This document shows, piece by piece, positions 1 through 8,673 of a stretch of DNA of 64,000 bases; the first letter of the stretch is position 1, and each line of letters begins with the position of its first letter. Made by a program: the position numbers and the translations under genes. The notes below the pieces were generated by a model. The model ran no database searches, was not told the DNA's origin, and saw only the letters and a program-made list of their open reading frames with translations. Source of the stretch: an uncultured Oscillospiraceae bacterium (GTDB lineage: Bacteria > Bacillota_A > Clostridia > Oscillospirales > Acutalibacteraceae); NCBI GenBank assembly GCA_910589395.1, contig CAJUTL010000005.1, positions 16,371 to 80,370 of the forward strand. The letters are read 5' to 3'.

Positions 1-1
1 C

Positions 2-442
2 ATGAGCCTGGTAGAGCAGTCCGGCATGACGCTGGATCAGATCATTACTCTGGCTTCCATTATTCAGGGCGAGGCCGCCAACGCCAGCGATATGTACAAT
101 GTTTCCGCCGTGCTCCACAACCGTTTGAACTTCGGCGCGGATTACGGCATTTACCGGCTGCAGTGCGATTCCACCAGCACCTACCCCTATAAAAACCCCC
201 AGGCAGTGCCGGAAACAGGGGCGCTGTCCTATGGAAATTACGACACCTACCAAATCGACGGCCTGCCTGCCGGAGCCATCTGTAACCCCGGTATGGAAGC
301 CATCATGGCGGCGCTGAAGCCCAGTAAGGAAGGGGACGCCCCGGATTATCTGTATTTCTGCCACGCGGACGATGGCACGGCGTACTATGCCACCAATGAG
401 GAAGATCACTGGTATAACCGGGAGCTGGCCGGTTTGAACTGA
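2..442 (+). CDS. mltG: Endolytic murein transglycosylase MltG (YceG-like), C-terminal part
   Basis: This is the 3' end of a gene that begins before the window; the visible 146 residues are the C-terminal part of the YceG/MltG fold. MltG is a membrane-anchored lytic transglycosylase that cuts nascent peptidoglycan strands outside the cell. The catalytic-site segment LASIIQGEA, containing the family's glutamate, is near residue 18, and the conserved tail motif YQIDGLPAGAICNPG is near residue 83. The reading frame is open to the window edge, so the ATG at position 2 is probably internal. The next gene, a U32 protein, starts 20 bases downstream. mltG and U32 genes are also neighbours in Bacillus (yrrL to yrrO), which supports the call. 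Confidence 0.9.
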   Translation: MSLVEQSGMTLDQIITLASIIQGEAANASDMYNVSAVLHNRLNFGADYGIYRLQCDSTSTYPYKNPQAVPETGALSYGNYDTYQIDGLPAGAICNPGMEAIMAALKPSKEGDAPDYLYFCHADDGTAYYATNEEDHWYNRELAGLN

Positions 443-462
443 GAACCTGATAAAGAGGGTAC

Positions 463-1695
463 ATGGAAATGAGCCATACAAAATTGGAGCTGCTGGCCCC
501 GGCGGGGGACATGGAACGGTTGGTTTCCGCCGTGCGGTACGGGGCAAACGCAGTCTATCTGGCGGGAAAAAGCTTCGGCATGCGGGCCGCTCCTCAGAAT
601 TTTGGGGAGCGGGAGCTGGAGCAGGCGGTAGCATTCTGCCACGAAAACGGTGTGAAGGTCTATGTGACCTGTAATACTCTGCCCCGAAATGGAGAGCTTT
701 CGGAGTTGCCGAAATTTCTCAGCCTTTGCGGAGAACTGGGGGTAGACGCCTTTATCATTTCCGATTTGGGCGTGCTCAGTATGGCCAAGCAATACGCACC
801 CCGGGTAGACCAGCACATTTCCACTCAAACGGGAATCGTCAATTACGAAGCCGCCAGAACCTGCTTTGAGCTGGGCGCCAGCCGGGTAGTACTGGCAAGG
901 GAGGTCACTTTACAGGAAATTGCGGAAATTCGGGCAAAAACCCCGCCTGAATTGGAGCTGGAAGCCTTTGTGCACGGGGCTATGTGCGTCTCCTTTTCCG
1001 GCAGATGCCTGCTTTCCAATTACATGACAGGCCGCGACGCCAACCGGGGCCAGTGCGCCCAGCCCTGCCGCTGGGAATATTTCCTTACGGAAAAGGAACG
1101 GCCCGACCGGCACTTCACCATTGTACAGGAGGAAAAGGGCGCTTACATTTTCAACTCCAACGATCTGCGCATGATCGAGCATATCCCGGAGCTTGCGGCG
1201 GCAGGGGTTACCAGCCTGAAAATAGAGGGCCGGGCAAAATCTGCCTATTATGTGGCGAGCGTGACCTCCGCCTACCGGCAGGCGATAGACTTTTTTGAAG
1301 AGCGCCCCGGTCAGCCTCTGCCTCCCGAAATTTTGGAGGAAACGGAAAAAATCAGTCACCGGGAGTATTCCCATGGCTTCTATTTCGGCGGAGAGCCGGG
1401 GCAAACGCCGGATCGCAGCCAATATACCAGAAAGTATGAGCTGGCGGCGGTCTGTGAGGGCCGCCGGGGAGAATACATAAAGCTTCGGGAGCGGAACCGC
1501 TTTTTCCGGGGGGAGATCGTGGACATTTTGCAGCCCGGGAAGCCTTCCTTTACAGTGGAACTCACCGAGCTTTTCAATGAGGATTGGGATCCTATCGAAG
1601 CCGCGCCCCATGCGGAAATGACCGTTTACTGGAAAACCGGTGCGGAAATCGCGGAGGGCGCTTTCCTGCGGATCAGAAGGGAGCAGCCATGCTGA
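463..1695 (+). CDS. Peptidase U32 family protein (TrhP/YrrO-like)
   Basis: A 410-residue U32 family protein. It opens with the typical KLELLAPAGDMERLVSAVRYG segment, followed by a TIM-barrel-like region and the cysteine-bearing signature around residues 170-205 (GAMCVSFSGRCLLS and RGQCAQPCRW). Family members YrrN/YrrO and TrhP are needed for tRNA U34 5-hydroxylation; the peptidase name is historical. A purine-rich AAAGAGGG precedes the start. A second ATG two codons later is also possible. The gene overlaps the following GNAT gene by 7 bases, so the two are likely translationally coupled. Assignment to a particular paralogue (TrhP1 or TrhP2) cannot be made from sequence alone. Confidence 0.88.
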   Translation: MEMSHTKLELLAPAGDMERLVSAVRYGANAVYLAGKSFGMRAAPQNFGERELEQAVAFCHENGVKVYVTCNTLPRNGELSELPKFLSLCGELGVDAFIISDLGVLSMAKQYAPRVDQHISTQTGIVNYEAARTCFELGASRVVLAREVTLQEIAEIRAKTPPELELEAFVHGAMCVSFSGRCLLSNYMTGRDANRGQCAQPCRWEYFLTEKERPDRHFTIVQEEKGAYIFNSNDLRMIEHIPELAAAGVTSLKIEGRAKSAYYVASVTSAYRQAIDFFEERPGQPLPPEILEETEKISHREYSHGFYFGGEPGQTPDRSQYTRKYELAAVCEGRRGEYIKLRERNRFFRGEIVDILQPGKPSFTVELTELFNEDWDPIEAAPHAEMTVYWKTGAEIAEGAFLRIRREQPC

Positions 1696-2189
1696 AAACA
1701 GAGCGTTTGACCATCAAGCCCTTTGCGCCGGAGGATCAGGCGGACGCCATCGAGCTTTTGACTAATGCGGAGATCGGCAAAACCTACATGCTCCCGGAAT
1801 TCCGGGAAAAGGAAGAGGCAATTCCGCTGTTTCAACGGCTGTGTGAGCTTTCCCGTTCGGAGGAGCACTATCAGAGGGGGATCTATCTGGAAGGAAAGCT
1901 CATCGGTTTTCTGAACGATGTGGAAATTTCAGCCGAAACCATTGAAATGGGCTATATGCTCCACCCGGACTACTGGGGCCGGGGATATGCAACAGAGGCC
2001 TTTTCCGCCGTGATTCGGGAGCTGTTTCGCCGGGGCTTTTCTCAGGTGACGGCAGGAGCCTTTGCGGAAAATGCCGCCAGCCGCAGAGTCATGGAAAAAT
2101 GCGGCATGCGCCGGCTGGAAAAGGAAGAAGACCTGGAATACCGCGGAAAAACCTTCCACTGTGTCTATTACGGGATCCAAAAGGAATAG
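1689..2189 (+). CDS. GNAT family N-acetyltransferase (RimJ/RimL type)
   Basis: A 166-residue acetyltransferase starting MLKTERLTIKPF, the usual RimJ/RimL opening. The acetyl-CoA-binding motif A appears as GYMLHPDYWGRGYATEA around residues 84-100, and a C-terminal motif runs NAASRRVMEKCGMRR. The frame is open further upstream, but the ATG at 1689 fits the family length and overlaps the stop of the U32 gene (ATGCTGA). The substrate (a protein N-terminus or a small amine) cannot be told. The gene is the last of this unit and is followed directly by a strong terminator. Confidence 0.85.
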   Translation: MLKTERLTIKPFAPEDQADAIELLTNAEIGKTYMLPEFREKEEAIPLFQRLCELSRSEEHYQRGIYLEGKLIGFLNDVEISAETIEMGYMLHPDYWGRGYATEAFSAVIRELFRRGFSQVTAGAFAENAASRRVMEKCGMRRLEKEEDLEYRGKTFHCVYYGIQKE

Positions 2190-2196
2190 AGAAACA

Positions 2197-2231
2197 AAAA
2201 GCGCTGTGAAGACAATCTTCACAGCGCTTTT
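2197..2231 (+). terminator. Intrinsic terminator after GNAT gene
   Basis: Near-perfect hairpin: AAAAGCGCTGTGAAGA pairs with TCTTCACAGCGCTTTT around a CAA loop, beginning 7 bases after the GNAT stop. It ends the mltG-U32-GNAT unit. Confidence 0.85.
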
Positions 2232-2379
2232 GCGGGTTTATAGATGATGGATGGGAGGTACAATGGCAAGAAAGAGTAAAACAATAAAAGGTGAGGCGGT
2301 AAATGATAGCTTAGCGGCGAGGCGCCGCGGCCATTCGTGTCCCCGCTCGGCGCGGGAGAATACTTTCTGACCCGACCGC

Positions 2380-2592
2380 AACTGAGCGATTGTAGTTTAG
2401 CAAAATAGTAGTTAACTGTTAGTTGTTAGAGAAGGGTGAGCTTCCCTTATTGTCATTCTGAGGAGCATAGCGACGAAGAATCCCGCCCTTCATCTCTGAG
2501 AAAAGGATAAAGGGCGAAATTCTTAATTTCGCTTTAACTAACAAAAGAGCACTTTAATTTCTCATTCCTCATTGCTCATTTCTAATCCGCCC
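2380..2592. repeat. Composite intergenic repeat block 1
   Basis: The gap between the GNAT terminator and the end of argS. No gene is seen. It holds modules shared with other gaps in this window: an inverted copy of the GTCGGGTCAG module (2368-2380), TTGTAGTTTAGC (2390-2401), a TTAGTTGTTAG tract (2420-2429), the TGTCATTCTGAGGAGC arm of the long inverted repeat (2451 onward, right arm degenerate) and a CTCATT-rich stretch (2558-2585). Confidence 0.75.
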
Positions 2593-2594
2593 TG

Positions 2595-4286
2595 TCACAT
2601 CGCCTCCGGCGCGGTGACCTTAAAGAGTGCCAAGGCGTTTTCGATGACGGTGCGGGCCGCCACGCACAGGTACAGGCGGGCGGCGGTAAGGCTTTCGTTT
2701 TCGCCCTTTACGCGGCAGTTGTTGTAGAATTTGTGAAACAGGGTGGAAAGGTTTGTCACATAGCGGGTAATGCGGGCGGGCTCCCGGTTTTTCGCGGCTC
2801 CGGCGATCTCTCCGGTGAAGCCGGAAAGGAAGCGGATCAGCTCAATTTCCTCCGGGGAGGAGAGCAGCAGCAGCTCTTCCGCAGAGCACTCTCTGGGCTC
2901 TACGCCGTCCGCCTTCAGGTTTTTCAGAATACTGCAAATTCTGGCATGGGCGTACTGTACGTAGTAGACGGGGTTCTGGGCGTCCTGCTGTACCGCCAGA
3001 TCCAGGTCGAAGTCGATCCGGGTGTTGGGTTCGTAGGAGTTAAACAGGAAGCGGGCCGCGTCTACCGGCACCTCCTCCAGCAGGGTAACCAGAGTGATAG
3101 CCTTGCCGCTGCGCTTGCTGGCCTTGACGATCTCGCCGTCCCGCACCAGCCGTACCATCTGCATCATAACCACCTGTAGGCGGTCGGCGTCCACTCCCAA
3201 AGCGGTGAGAGCCGCCTTCAGCCGGGGCACATAGCCGTGGTGGTCCGCCCCCAGCACATCGATGGCCAGGTCAAAGCTTCGGGTAACAAGCTTGTCGTAA
3301 TGGTAGGCGATATCCGGCACCACATAGGTGGGTACGCCGTTGGAACGCACCAGCACAAAATCCTCCGAGCCGTATTCCTCGCCCTTAAACCATATGGCGC
3401 CGTCCTTTTCATAGGTCGCGCCCTTTTCCTGGAACAGCTTTACCACGCGCTCCACCGCGCCGTTTTCATGCAGGGTGGATTCCCGGAACCAGTTGTCGTA
3501 TTCCACCCGGTAACGGAGAAGATCGTCGTGAAGGCCCTGAATGTTCAGGGGCAGGGCGTAGTCCACCAGCGCCTTTCTTCTTTCTTCCGACGACGAGTTT
3601 ACATAACTATCTCCGTGCTTTTCCGAGAAGCCCTTGGCGTTTGCGATCACGTCCGGACCGAGATAACCATCTTCCGGGAACTCTACCGCATTTTCTCCCT
3701 GGTAGATCTGGAGGTACCGGGCCTCCAGGGACAGACCGTACCGGTTGACCTGGTTCCCAGCATCGTTTACATAAAATTCTCTTTCCACCTGATATCCGGC
3801 GGCCTCCAGCACAGCGGAAAGGGCGTCGCCCAGCACGCCACCCCGGGCGTTGCCGATGTGCATGGGGCCGGTGGGGTTGGCGGACACATATTCCACCAGA
3901 ACCCGCTTGTTCTCTCCGGCATTGCTTGTCCCATAGGCGGAGCCCAGGCGGTGGATATCCTGCAAAACCTCACCGTAAAAGCGCTCGTCATAGGTGAAAT
4001 TCAAAAAGCCCGGCCCGGCAATCTCACAGGACTTGAAATAGGTGCCGGAAAGCTCCAGATTCTCCGTGATCGCCTCGGCGATCTTCCGGGGCGCGGCGCG
4101 GAAGGTCTTTGCCCCCGCCATGGCGGCGTTGCAGGCCCAATCGCCGTGGGCACGGTCGGCAGGCACCTCCAATACAAATTCCGGCAGGGCCGCTTCCGGG
4201 AGGGTTCCCTGCTTCATGGCCTGCTTTAAAGCGTTTTCCACCGCTTCCCGCAGCTGCCGCTGCGCCTGTTCCACTAATTGAGACAT
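2595..4286 (-). CDS. argS: Arginyl-tRNA synthetase
   Basis: A full-length class I synthetase (563 residues) that charges tRNA-Arg in the cytoplasm. The N-terminal additional domain is followed by the HIGH motif in NPTGPMHIGNARGG (residues about 132-145), the KMSKS-like element KASKRSGKAITL (about 395) and the alpha-helical anticodon-binding domain at the C-terminus. Its start lies 34 bases after the stop of the preceding gene. It is the last gene of a minus-strand operon with ddl, murI and DUF1934; in Bacillus argS is also next to the DUF1934 gene ywiB. A GGAAAGGG ribosome site lies somewhat far from the ATG. Confidence 0.97.
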   Translation of the reverse strand: MSQLVEQAQRQLREAVENALKQAMKQGTLPEAALPEFVLEVPADRAHGDWACNAAMAGAKTFRAAPRKIAEAITENLELSGTYFKSCEIAGPGFLNFTYDERFYGEVLQDIHRLGSAYGTSNAGENKRVLVEYVSANPTGPMHIGNARGGVLGDALSAVLEAAGYQVEREFYVNDAGNQVNRYGLSLEARYLQIYQGENAVEFPEDGYLGPDVIANAKGFSEKHGDSYVNSSSEERRKALVDYALPLNIQGLHDDLLRYRVEYDNWFRESTLHENGAVERVVKLFQEKGATYEKDGAIWFKGEEYGSEDFVLVRSNGVPTYVVPDIAYHYDKLVTRSFDLAIDVLGADHHGYVPRLKAALTALGVDADRLQVVMMQMVRLVRDGEIVKASKRSGKAITLVTLLEEVPVDAARFLFNSYEPNTRIDFDLDLAVQQDAQNPVYYVQYAHARICSILKNLKADGVEPRECSAEELLLLSSPEEIELIRFLSGFTGEIAGAAKNREPARITRYVTNLSTLFHKFYNNCRVKGENESLTAARLYLCVAARTVIENALALFKVTAPEAM

Positions 4287-4320
4287 ACTGTGATCTACCC
4301 TTTCCTTTTCTGTTTGCTAG

Positions 4321-4812
4321 TCAATAAAAGAACTTTTCTTTGCGCAGGAGCTTGCAAAAATCGTATAAGCCTTCTCCTGTTATCTCAAAAGGCAGGCGAA
4401 ACTGAATCCCGATCTCAGCTTCCCCGCTATTTTTCAGGTTGGTATGAAACTGCTCCATGGTCATTTCTTCTGTGTAATAGTCCACAAGATAGTCCTTCAC
4501 ACTGAAGGCTTCAAAGGGAATTCCGGAAAATTTTGAAAAAGAGTATTCCAGGGCCGTTTCCCGGTTCAGCTTTGTACTGACTGTGATTTCCGAAAGGCCG
4601 ATCTCAATATCACAGAGGTTTGTTACGGTCAGTACGGGAATAGGATAAAAATCCATTTGCCAGGCTCCCGCCGCCCCTTTGGTGTAATGCCCGTTATGCT
4701 AGCCAGCCTCCAGCCGAAAAATTCGGTGAGAAAGTCCTTGGGTAAGCTCTGTCAGCTTGTCCTGCAGGGCGGAATAGACCCGGTTCAGCTCCGGAATATC
4801 GGCTTGTATCAT
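4321..4812 (-). pseudogene. Unknown protein gene interrupted by an in-frame TAG
   Basis: One continuous reading frame on the minus strand starts at an ATG at 4812 with a GTGGAG ribosome site. It runs 37 codons, meets TAG at 4699-4701, and then continues in the same frame for 125 codons to the stop at 4321. The two parts read MIQADIPELNRVYSALQ...RIFRLEAG and HNGHYTKGAAGAWQMDF...KLLRKEKFFY. Text before the internal Met at 4656 already looks protein-like, so this is probably one gene of about 163 residues with a single nonsense mutation (TGG or CAG to TAG). A GGGAG eight bases before the internal ATG could allow reinitiation of a 111-residue product. The family is not recognised. It sits between DUF1934 and argS with short gaps, so it belongs to the operon. 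Confidence 0.6.
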
Positions 4813-4847
4813 AAGCGCTCCACTTTTCCTTTCGCAAAAATTCCCGC

Positions 4848-5297
4848 CTACTGTGCCAGCCCGGAATAAGGCTCGACCTTGATTTGGATCTCGTTGCGGC
4901 TGGAAAGGTTGGAATCGATATCCAGCGTATATTTCACATTGAGCTTTCCGCCCCGCTTGCCTAAAGAAGAGCGAAGCTCGCTGGTGAACACCCCCACGGA
5001 AAGGGTGCCGTACCCGGTATCGTACAGGCAGAGATGCCTGCGCCCCTGCTCCAGGATCAGACGGGTGGCGGAGCCTGCCCGCATCATGGTGACCCTGCCG
5101 GGCTCTATTTTCAGCACAGAGGTATAGGAGACCTTGGGGTCATCCTCATCATATTCCTTATAGGCGATAAAGCGCGCGCCGCCTCGCTCGGTATAGGTAC
5201 CCGTGGTGCGCAGCGTGATCTCGCCGGGCCCCGTATCGGCGCTTTCCTCATAGAACTGCCTGCCGGTAATGTCGATTTTATAATCTTCCTTTAGCAT
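4848..5297 (-). CDS. DUF1934 domain-containing protein (YwiB-like)
   Basis: A 149-residue protein matching the DUF1934/YwiB family, a small calycin-like beta-barrel. It starts MLKEDYKIDITGRQFY, has the alternating beta pattern FIAYKEYDEDDPKVSYTSVL, and ends KYTLDIDSNLSSRNEIQIKV. No catalytic residues are known for the family and its role is unclear. The neighbourhood (murI upstream, argS downstream) is conserved in Firmicutes and is the best support for the call. Confidence 0.8.
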   Translation of the reverse strand: MLKEDYKIDITGRQFYEESADTGPGEITLRTTGTYTERGGARFIAYKEYDEDDPKVSYTSVLKIEPGRVTMMRAGSATRLILEQGRRHLCLYDTGYGTLSVGVFTSELRSSLGKRGGKLNVKYTLDIDSNLSSRNEIQIKVEPYSGLAQ

Positions 5298-5345
5298 AAA
5301 ATGTCTGTTCCTTTTCTGTTGCTTTGTGCCGCTTTGGCAGAAGCC

Positions 5346-6173
5346 TCAGCAGCCTTCCATGGTGATCCGTTCGGTGCGCCCTTCCACGCTGTGACCTAAA
5401 AACAGCTCGGCCACCGCCGTAAAGCTTTCCGGAGCGTCTGTCACATAGTAGCTTGCCCGGCGGGGGGAAGCGCCGTCGCAGAGCAGCTCCTTTTCCCGCA
5501 GCGCACAGGCCAGCGCCAGGGCTGCTTCCCGCCCGCTGTTTATCAGGGTGACGCCACGGCCCATCACAGAGCCGATGATAGCGCTGATAATAGGATAATG
5601 GGTACAGCCCAGGATCAGGGTGTCCACCCCCATTTCCCGAAGGGGGGAGAGATACCGTTCCGCCACCAGCCGGGTGACCTCGTCCTGGGGAGAGATAAAG
5701 GCGTTTTCCACCAGCGGCACAAACAGGGGACAGGCCTGGGGGTACACCTCCAGGCTGTAGTCCAGTGCCAGCAGAGCTTTTCGGTAGGAATCGCTGTGAA
5801 TGGTGGCGCTGGTGCCGATCACGCCGATTTTTCCGTTTTTCGTGGCCGCCGCCGCCGCTTTGGCGGTGGGCGCCACCACATCAAAATAGGGAACGGGCAA
5901 GGCCGCCCCAATGTCCGCTGCGGTGGAGCTTACGGTGCCGCAGGCCGCCAGCACAGCCTTTACGTTTTTGCTCATGAGAAAATCCATATCCTGCCTGGCG
6001 TAGGAGCGCACGATCTCCCTGCTTCGGGAGCCATAGGGCACCCGCCCCGTGTCTCCGAAATAGATAATGCTTTCCGCCGGCAGGGCCTTTTCCAGCTCCT
6101 TTACGGCGGTGAGCCCGCCCAGACCGGAATCAAATACGCCGATGGGCCGATGATCCATAAGAGATGAAGTCAC
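5346..6173 (-). CDS. murI: Glutamate racemase
   Basis: A cytoplasmic cofactor-independent racemase that makes D-glutamate for peptidoglycan. The N-terminal motif PIGVFDSGLGGLTAVKEL, the first catalytic cysteine in LAACGTVSS (residue about 77) and the second in LGCTHYPII (about 190) are all present; the first motif has Gly where many homologues have Asn. The 5' end is uncertain: GTG at 6173 has an AAGGAA touching it, while ATG at 6158 (MDHRPIGVF) is 14 bases from GGAAG. The gap to ddl upstream is 43 bases, consistent with an operon of cell-wall precursor genes. Confidence 0.95.
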   Translation of the reverse strand: MTSSLMDHRPIGVFDSGLGGLTAVKELEKALPAESIIYFGDTGRVPYGSRSREIVRSYARQDMDFLMSKNVKAVLAACGTVSSTAADIGAALPVPYFDVVAPTAKAAAAATKNGKIGVIGTSATIHSDSYRKALLALDYSLEVYPQACPLFVPLVENAFISPQDEVTRLVAERYLSPLREMGVDTLILGCTHYPIISAIIGSVMGRGVTLINSGREAALALACALREKELLCDGASPRRASYYVTDAPESFTAVAELFLGHSVEGRTERITMEGC

Positions 6174-6216
6174 TTCCTTTTTCAGACTGAAAACGAGATT
6201 TGTGAAAAAGCAGCCC

Positions 6217-7311
6217 TCAGCCCTGGGCGGCTTTCTTTTGCAGGGCCAGCGCTATCAGCCGGTCTAACAGCTCGCTGTAGCTCATGCCCGCTTCCATCCA
6301 CAGCTTGGGGTACATGCTGATGGAGGTAAAGCCGGGGAGGGTGTTGATTTCGTTCAAAACAACTCTGTGATCGCCCTCGGTGACGAAGAAATCCACTCTG
6401 GCAAGGCCGGAGCAGCCAAGCCACCGGTAAGCGCGCACAGCGGTCTGCCGGATCTTTTCGGCAATTTCCGGCTCCAGCCGGGCGGGAATGAACAGCTGGC
6501 TGGTGCCGTTTACATACTTGTCGTCGTAATCATAGAAAACGGCGGAAGCGCCGATCTCGCCTACCGGGGAGGCGTCCGCTTCCCGGTTTCCCAGCACGGC
6601 GCATTCTACCTCCTGGCCCACAATGCCTTCCTCCACCACGATTTTGAAATCCTCGGCGGCGGCCTTGCGAATGGCGGCGTCCAGGTCCTCCCGGCGTTCC
6701 ACCTTGCTGACCCCCACGGAGGAGCCGGCGTTGGCGGGCTTTACGAAAACGGGGAAGCTGAGCCGGGCCTCGATCTTGCTTTTGATGGTGTCCGGCGCGG
6801 CGTCAAAGCGATCCGCGTAAAACCACAGGTAGTGGGCCTGCTCGATATTGGCGGCGGAAAGCAGCGTGTGGGTGACCGCCTTATCCATGCACACGGCGGA
6901 GGAAAGGGTGTTGCAGCCCACATAGGGAATCCCCGAAAGCTGCAAAAGCCCCTGTACCGTGCCGTCCTCGCCGTTTTTGCCGTGAAGGGCAGGGAACACG
7001 CAGTCCAGCCGGAGCACTTCGGCGCCTTCCTTCTTCAGAAGCAGCAGGCCGTGCACGGTGGGGTCAGGGGAAAGAAAGGCGGGGGCGGTGTACTCCGGCT
7101 TTTCCCAGCTGCCGTCGCGGAGGCTGGAAACAGGGCCTGTGTAAAGCAGCCATTTGCCTTTTTTGGTGATCCCTATCATAAAGATCTCGTACTTTTCCCG
7201 ATCCAGATTTTCCAAAATGGAAGTGGCGGACATCAGGGAAACCTCATGTTCTGAGGAAGCGCCGCCGAAAAGCACGGCAAGCCGTTTTTTCTGTTCCGCG
7301 GAATTTATCAC
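6217..7311 (-). CDS. ddl: D-alanine-D-alanine ligase
   Basis: A 364-residue ATP-grasp ligase that makes the D-Ala-D-Ala dipeptide for murein. It opens RLAVLFGGASSEHEVSLMSA, carries the ATP-binding segment FVKPANAGSSVGVSKV (about residue 180), and ends with the Mg/substrate motif VLNEINTLPGFTSISMYPKL. The start is a GTG at 7311 with a GAGGTG ribosome site 6-7 bases upstream. It is the first gene of the five-gene minus-strand operon and has its own promoter overlapping the end of the MFS gene. Confidence 0.96.
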   Translation of the reverse strand: MINSAEQKKRLAVLFGGASSEHEVSLMSATSILENLDREKYEIFMIGITKKGKWLLYTGPVSSLRDGSWEKPEYTAPAFLSPDPTVHGLLLLKKEGAEVLRLDCVFPALHGKNGEDGTVQGLLQLSGIPYVGCNTLSSAVCMDKAVTHTLLSAANIEQAHYLWFYADRFDAAPDTIKSKIEARLSFPVFVKPANAGSSVGVSKVERREDLDAAIRKAAAEDFKIVVEEGIVGQEVECAVLGNREADASPVGEIGASAVFYDYDDKYVNGTSQLFIPARLEPEIAEKIRQTAVRAYRWLGCSGLARVDFFVTEGDHRVVLNEINTLPGFTSISMYPKLWMEAGMSYSELLDRLIALALQKKAAQG

Positions 7312-7368
7312 AGGATCGCACCTCGATTCAGATTTTTAGTTTAAGAAAGAGACTATAGGAGAAACAAT

Positions 7369-7397
7369 ATTATACTATATAGAGGAGGAATTATCAA
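7369..7397 (-). promoter_or_regulatory. Sigma-A-type promoter of the ddl-murI-argS operon
   Basis: On the minus strand TTGATA (7392-7397) and TATAAT (7369-7374) are separated by 17 bases. The -35 overlaps the stop region of the MFS gene. Confidence 0.7.
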
Positions 7398-8572
7398 CCT
7401 TTTCCGGCCCGCCGCTGCAAAAAGCGGTCCAATCTCCGGCAGAACAGCGCCATCAGCCCAATGGCAAGGAGAAGAAACCAGGGAAAAACGGAAACGGAGG
7501 TATACTGGGCAAGCAGCCCCAAAAGAGGCGGCATTACGGTAGAACCAAAGTAGGCTACCGCCATTTGCAGGCCCATGACGGTTTGAGAGGCCTCCCTGCC
7601 AAAGCGGTTGGGGGTTTCCTGAAGCATGGCGGGATAGAGGGGCGCGCAGCCCAGGCCAAACAGCGCCATGCCGAAAACCGTAACGGGCAGGGGAAGGGGC
7701 AGAAGCAGAAGCAAAGCACCCAGCGCGCAAAGGCTTTGCCCCAACCGGATCATCAGCCGGCTGGAAAGCTTTTCGGAAAGGAGCCCCGCCAAAAATCTGC
7801 CTGCGGCGATCCCCCCGTAAAACAGAGAGGTGCATAAAGCCGCGTCTCCGGCGGGCACTCCCCGTTTTTCCACCAGGTAGCTGCTGGACCACAGTCCGGC
7901 GGAAAGCTCTAAGGAGCAATAACAAAAGAAGGCCGTCAACCCAAGTTTTACTCCCGGCAGCCGCAGCGCTTCCAAGTTGCCCAGGGGCTTTTCTCCGGCT
8001 TTCCGTTCCTTCAGCCGTTCCGGCTCTTTTTGCTTCCACAGCGGCAGAGACAGGCCCAAAAGCAGCACTAGAAAAAATTGGACGCAGGCCACTGTGCGGT
8101 AGCCCATACCCCAGCGGTTTCCGGAAGCGATCCAGAAGGACATGATCACGGGGCCGCTCATAGCCCCCAGCCCCCAAAAGCAGTGAAGAAAATTCATGTG
8201 TTTCGGCCTGTAGTGCAGCGCCACGAAATTATTGAGCCCCGCGTCTACCGCGCCGGCTCCCAGCCCTAAGGGAACAGCCATCACCAAGAGCCAGAAAAGG
8301 CTGTGAGAGCAGGAAAATCCAAACAGGGACAGGGCAGTGGAAAGCACGCTGAAAAAAGCGACAGGGCCGGTGCCGAATCGGCTTAACAGGCGGCTGCCCA
8401 GCAGGCTGGAGACCACGGTTCCCAGGGAGATCACCAGGGAAACTGCTCCGGCTGTGCCAAGGCCCGTACCCAGTTCTTCCCGCATGGCGGGCCAGGCGGC
8501 TCCCAGCAGAGTATCGGGCAGGCCCAGGCTGACATAGGCAAGGTAAATAATGAGAAGCAAAGCGATTGCCAT
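7394..8572 (-). CDS. MFS transporter
   Basis: A 392-residue major facilitator protein with about 12 hydrophobic helices, starting MAIALLLIIYLAYVSLGLPD. The segment GLGAGAVDAGLNNFVALHY and the second-half motif LFYGGIAAGRFLAGLLSEKL fit the sugar-type/FucP-like MFS branch; the substrate cannot be told. The frame is open 7 codons further upstream, but the ATG at 8572 has a perfect AAGGAGG six bases before it. It is transcribed away from the orphan gene at 8674. Confidence 0.85.
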   Translation of the reverse strand: MAIALLLIIYLAYVSLGLPDTLLGAAWPAMREELGTGLGTAGAVSLVISLGTVVSSLLGSRLLSRFGTGPVAFFSVLSTALSLFGFSCSHSLFWLLVMAVPLGLGAGAVDAGLNNFVALHYRPKHMNFLHCFWGLGAMSGPVIMSFWIASGNRWGMGYRTVACVQFFLVLLLGLSLPLWKQKEPERLKERKAGEKPLGNLEALRLPGVKLGLTAFFCYCSLELSAGLWSSSYLVEKRGVPAGDAALCTSLFYGGIAAGRFLAGLLSEKLSSRLMIRLGQSLCALGALLLLLPLPLPVTVFGMALFGLGCAPLYPAMLQETPNRFGREASQTVMGLQMAVAYFGSTVMPPLLGLLAQYTSVSVFPWFLLLAIGLMALFCRRLDRFLQRRAGKG

Positions 8573-8609
8573 GAAAATTCCTCCTTCAGGCACGGCAGGG
8601 AAAAAAAGA

Positions 8610-8638
8610 TAGACTTTCCCACCAAATTATGCTATACT
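8610..8638 (+). promoter_or_regulatory. Promoter of the orphan gene at 8674
   Basis: TAGACT (8610-8615) and TATACT (8633-8638) with a 17-base spacer and an upstream TATG extension. It overlaps the apparent ATG at 8629, so that codon cannot be the translation start. Confidence 0.6.
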
Positions 8639-8673
8639 GTAGCCCATATCACATAGGTGGAGTTGATTTCATT

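Noticed and set aside
910..1611. 233-residue minus-strand reading frame opposite the U32 gene
   Set aside because: It is a shadow of a well-supported family gene on the other strand, has no ribosome site and its composition mirrors the coding strand.
2451..2590. tRNA or small RNA gene in the repeat blocks
   Set aside because: No tRNA cloverleaf (TTC-containing T-loop with paired acceptor stem) was found; the hairpins belong to the repeat family.
3237..4229. 330-residue plus-strand reading frame inside argS
   Set aside because: It lies entirely opposite argS, which has all synthetase motifs; no promoter or ribosome site was seen for the plus strand.
8629..8673. ATG at 8629 as start of the orphan gene
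   Set aside because: It lies within the TATGCTATACT -10 region of the only promoter, upstream of the expected transcript start.
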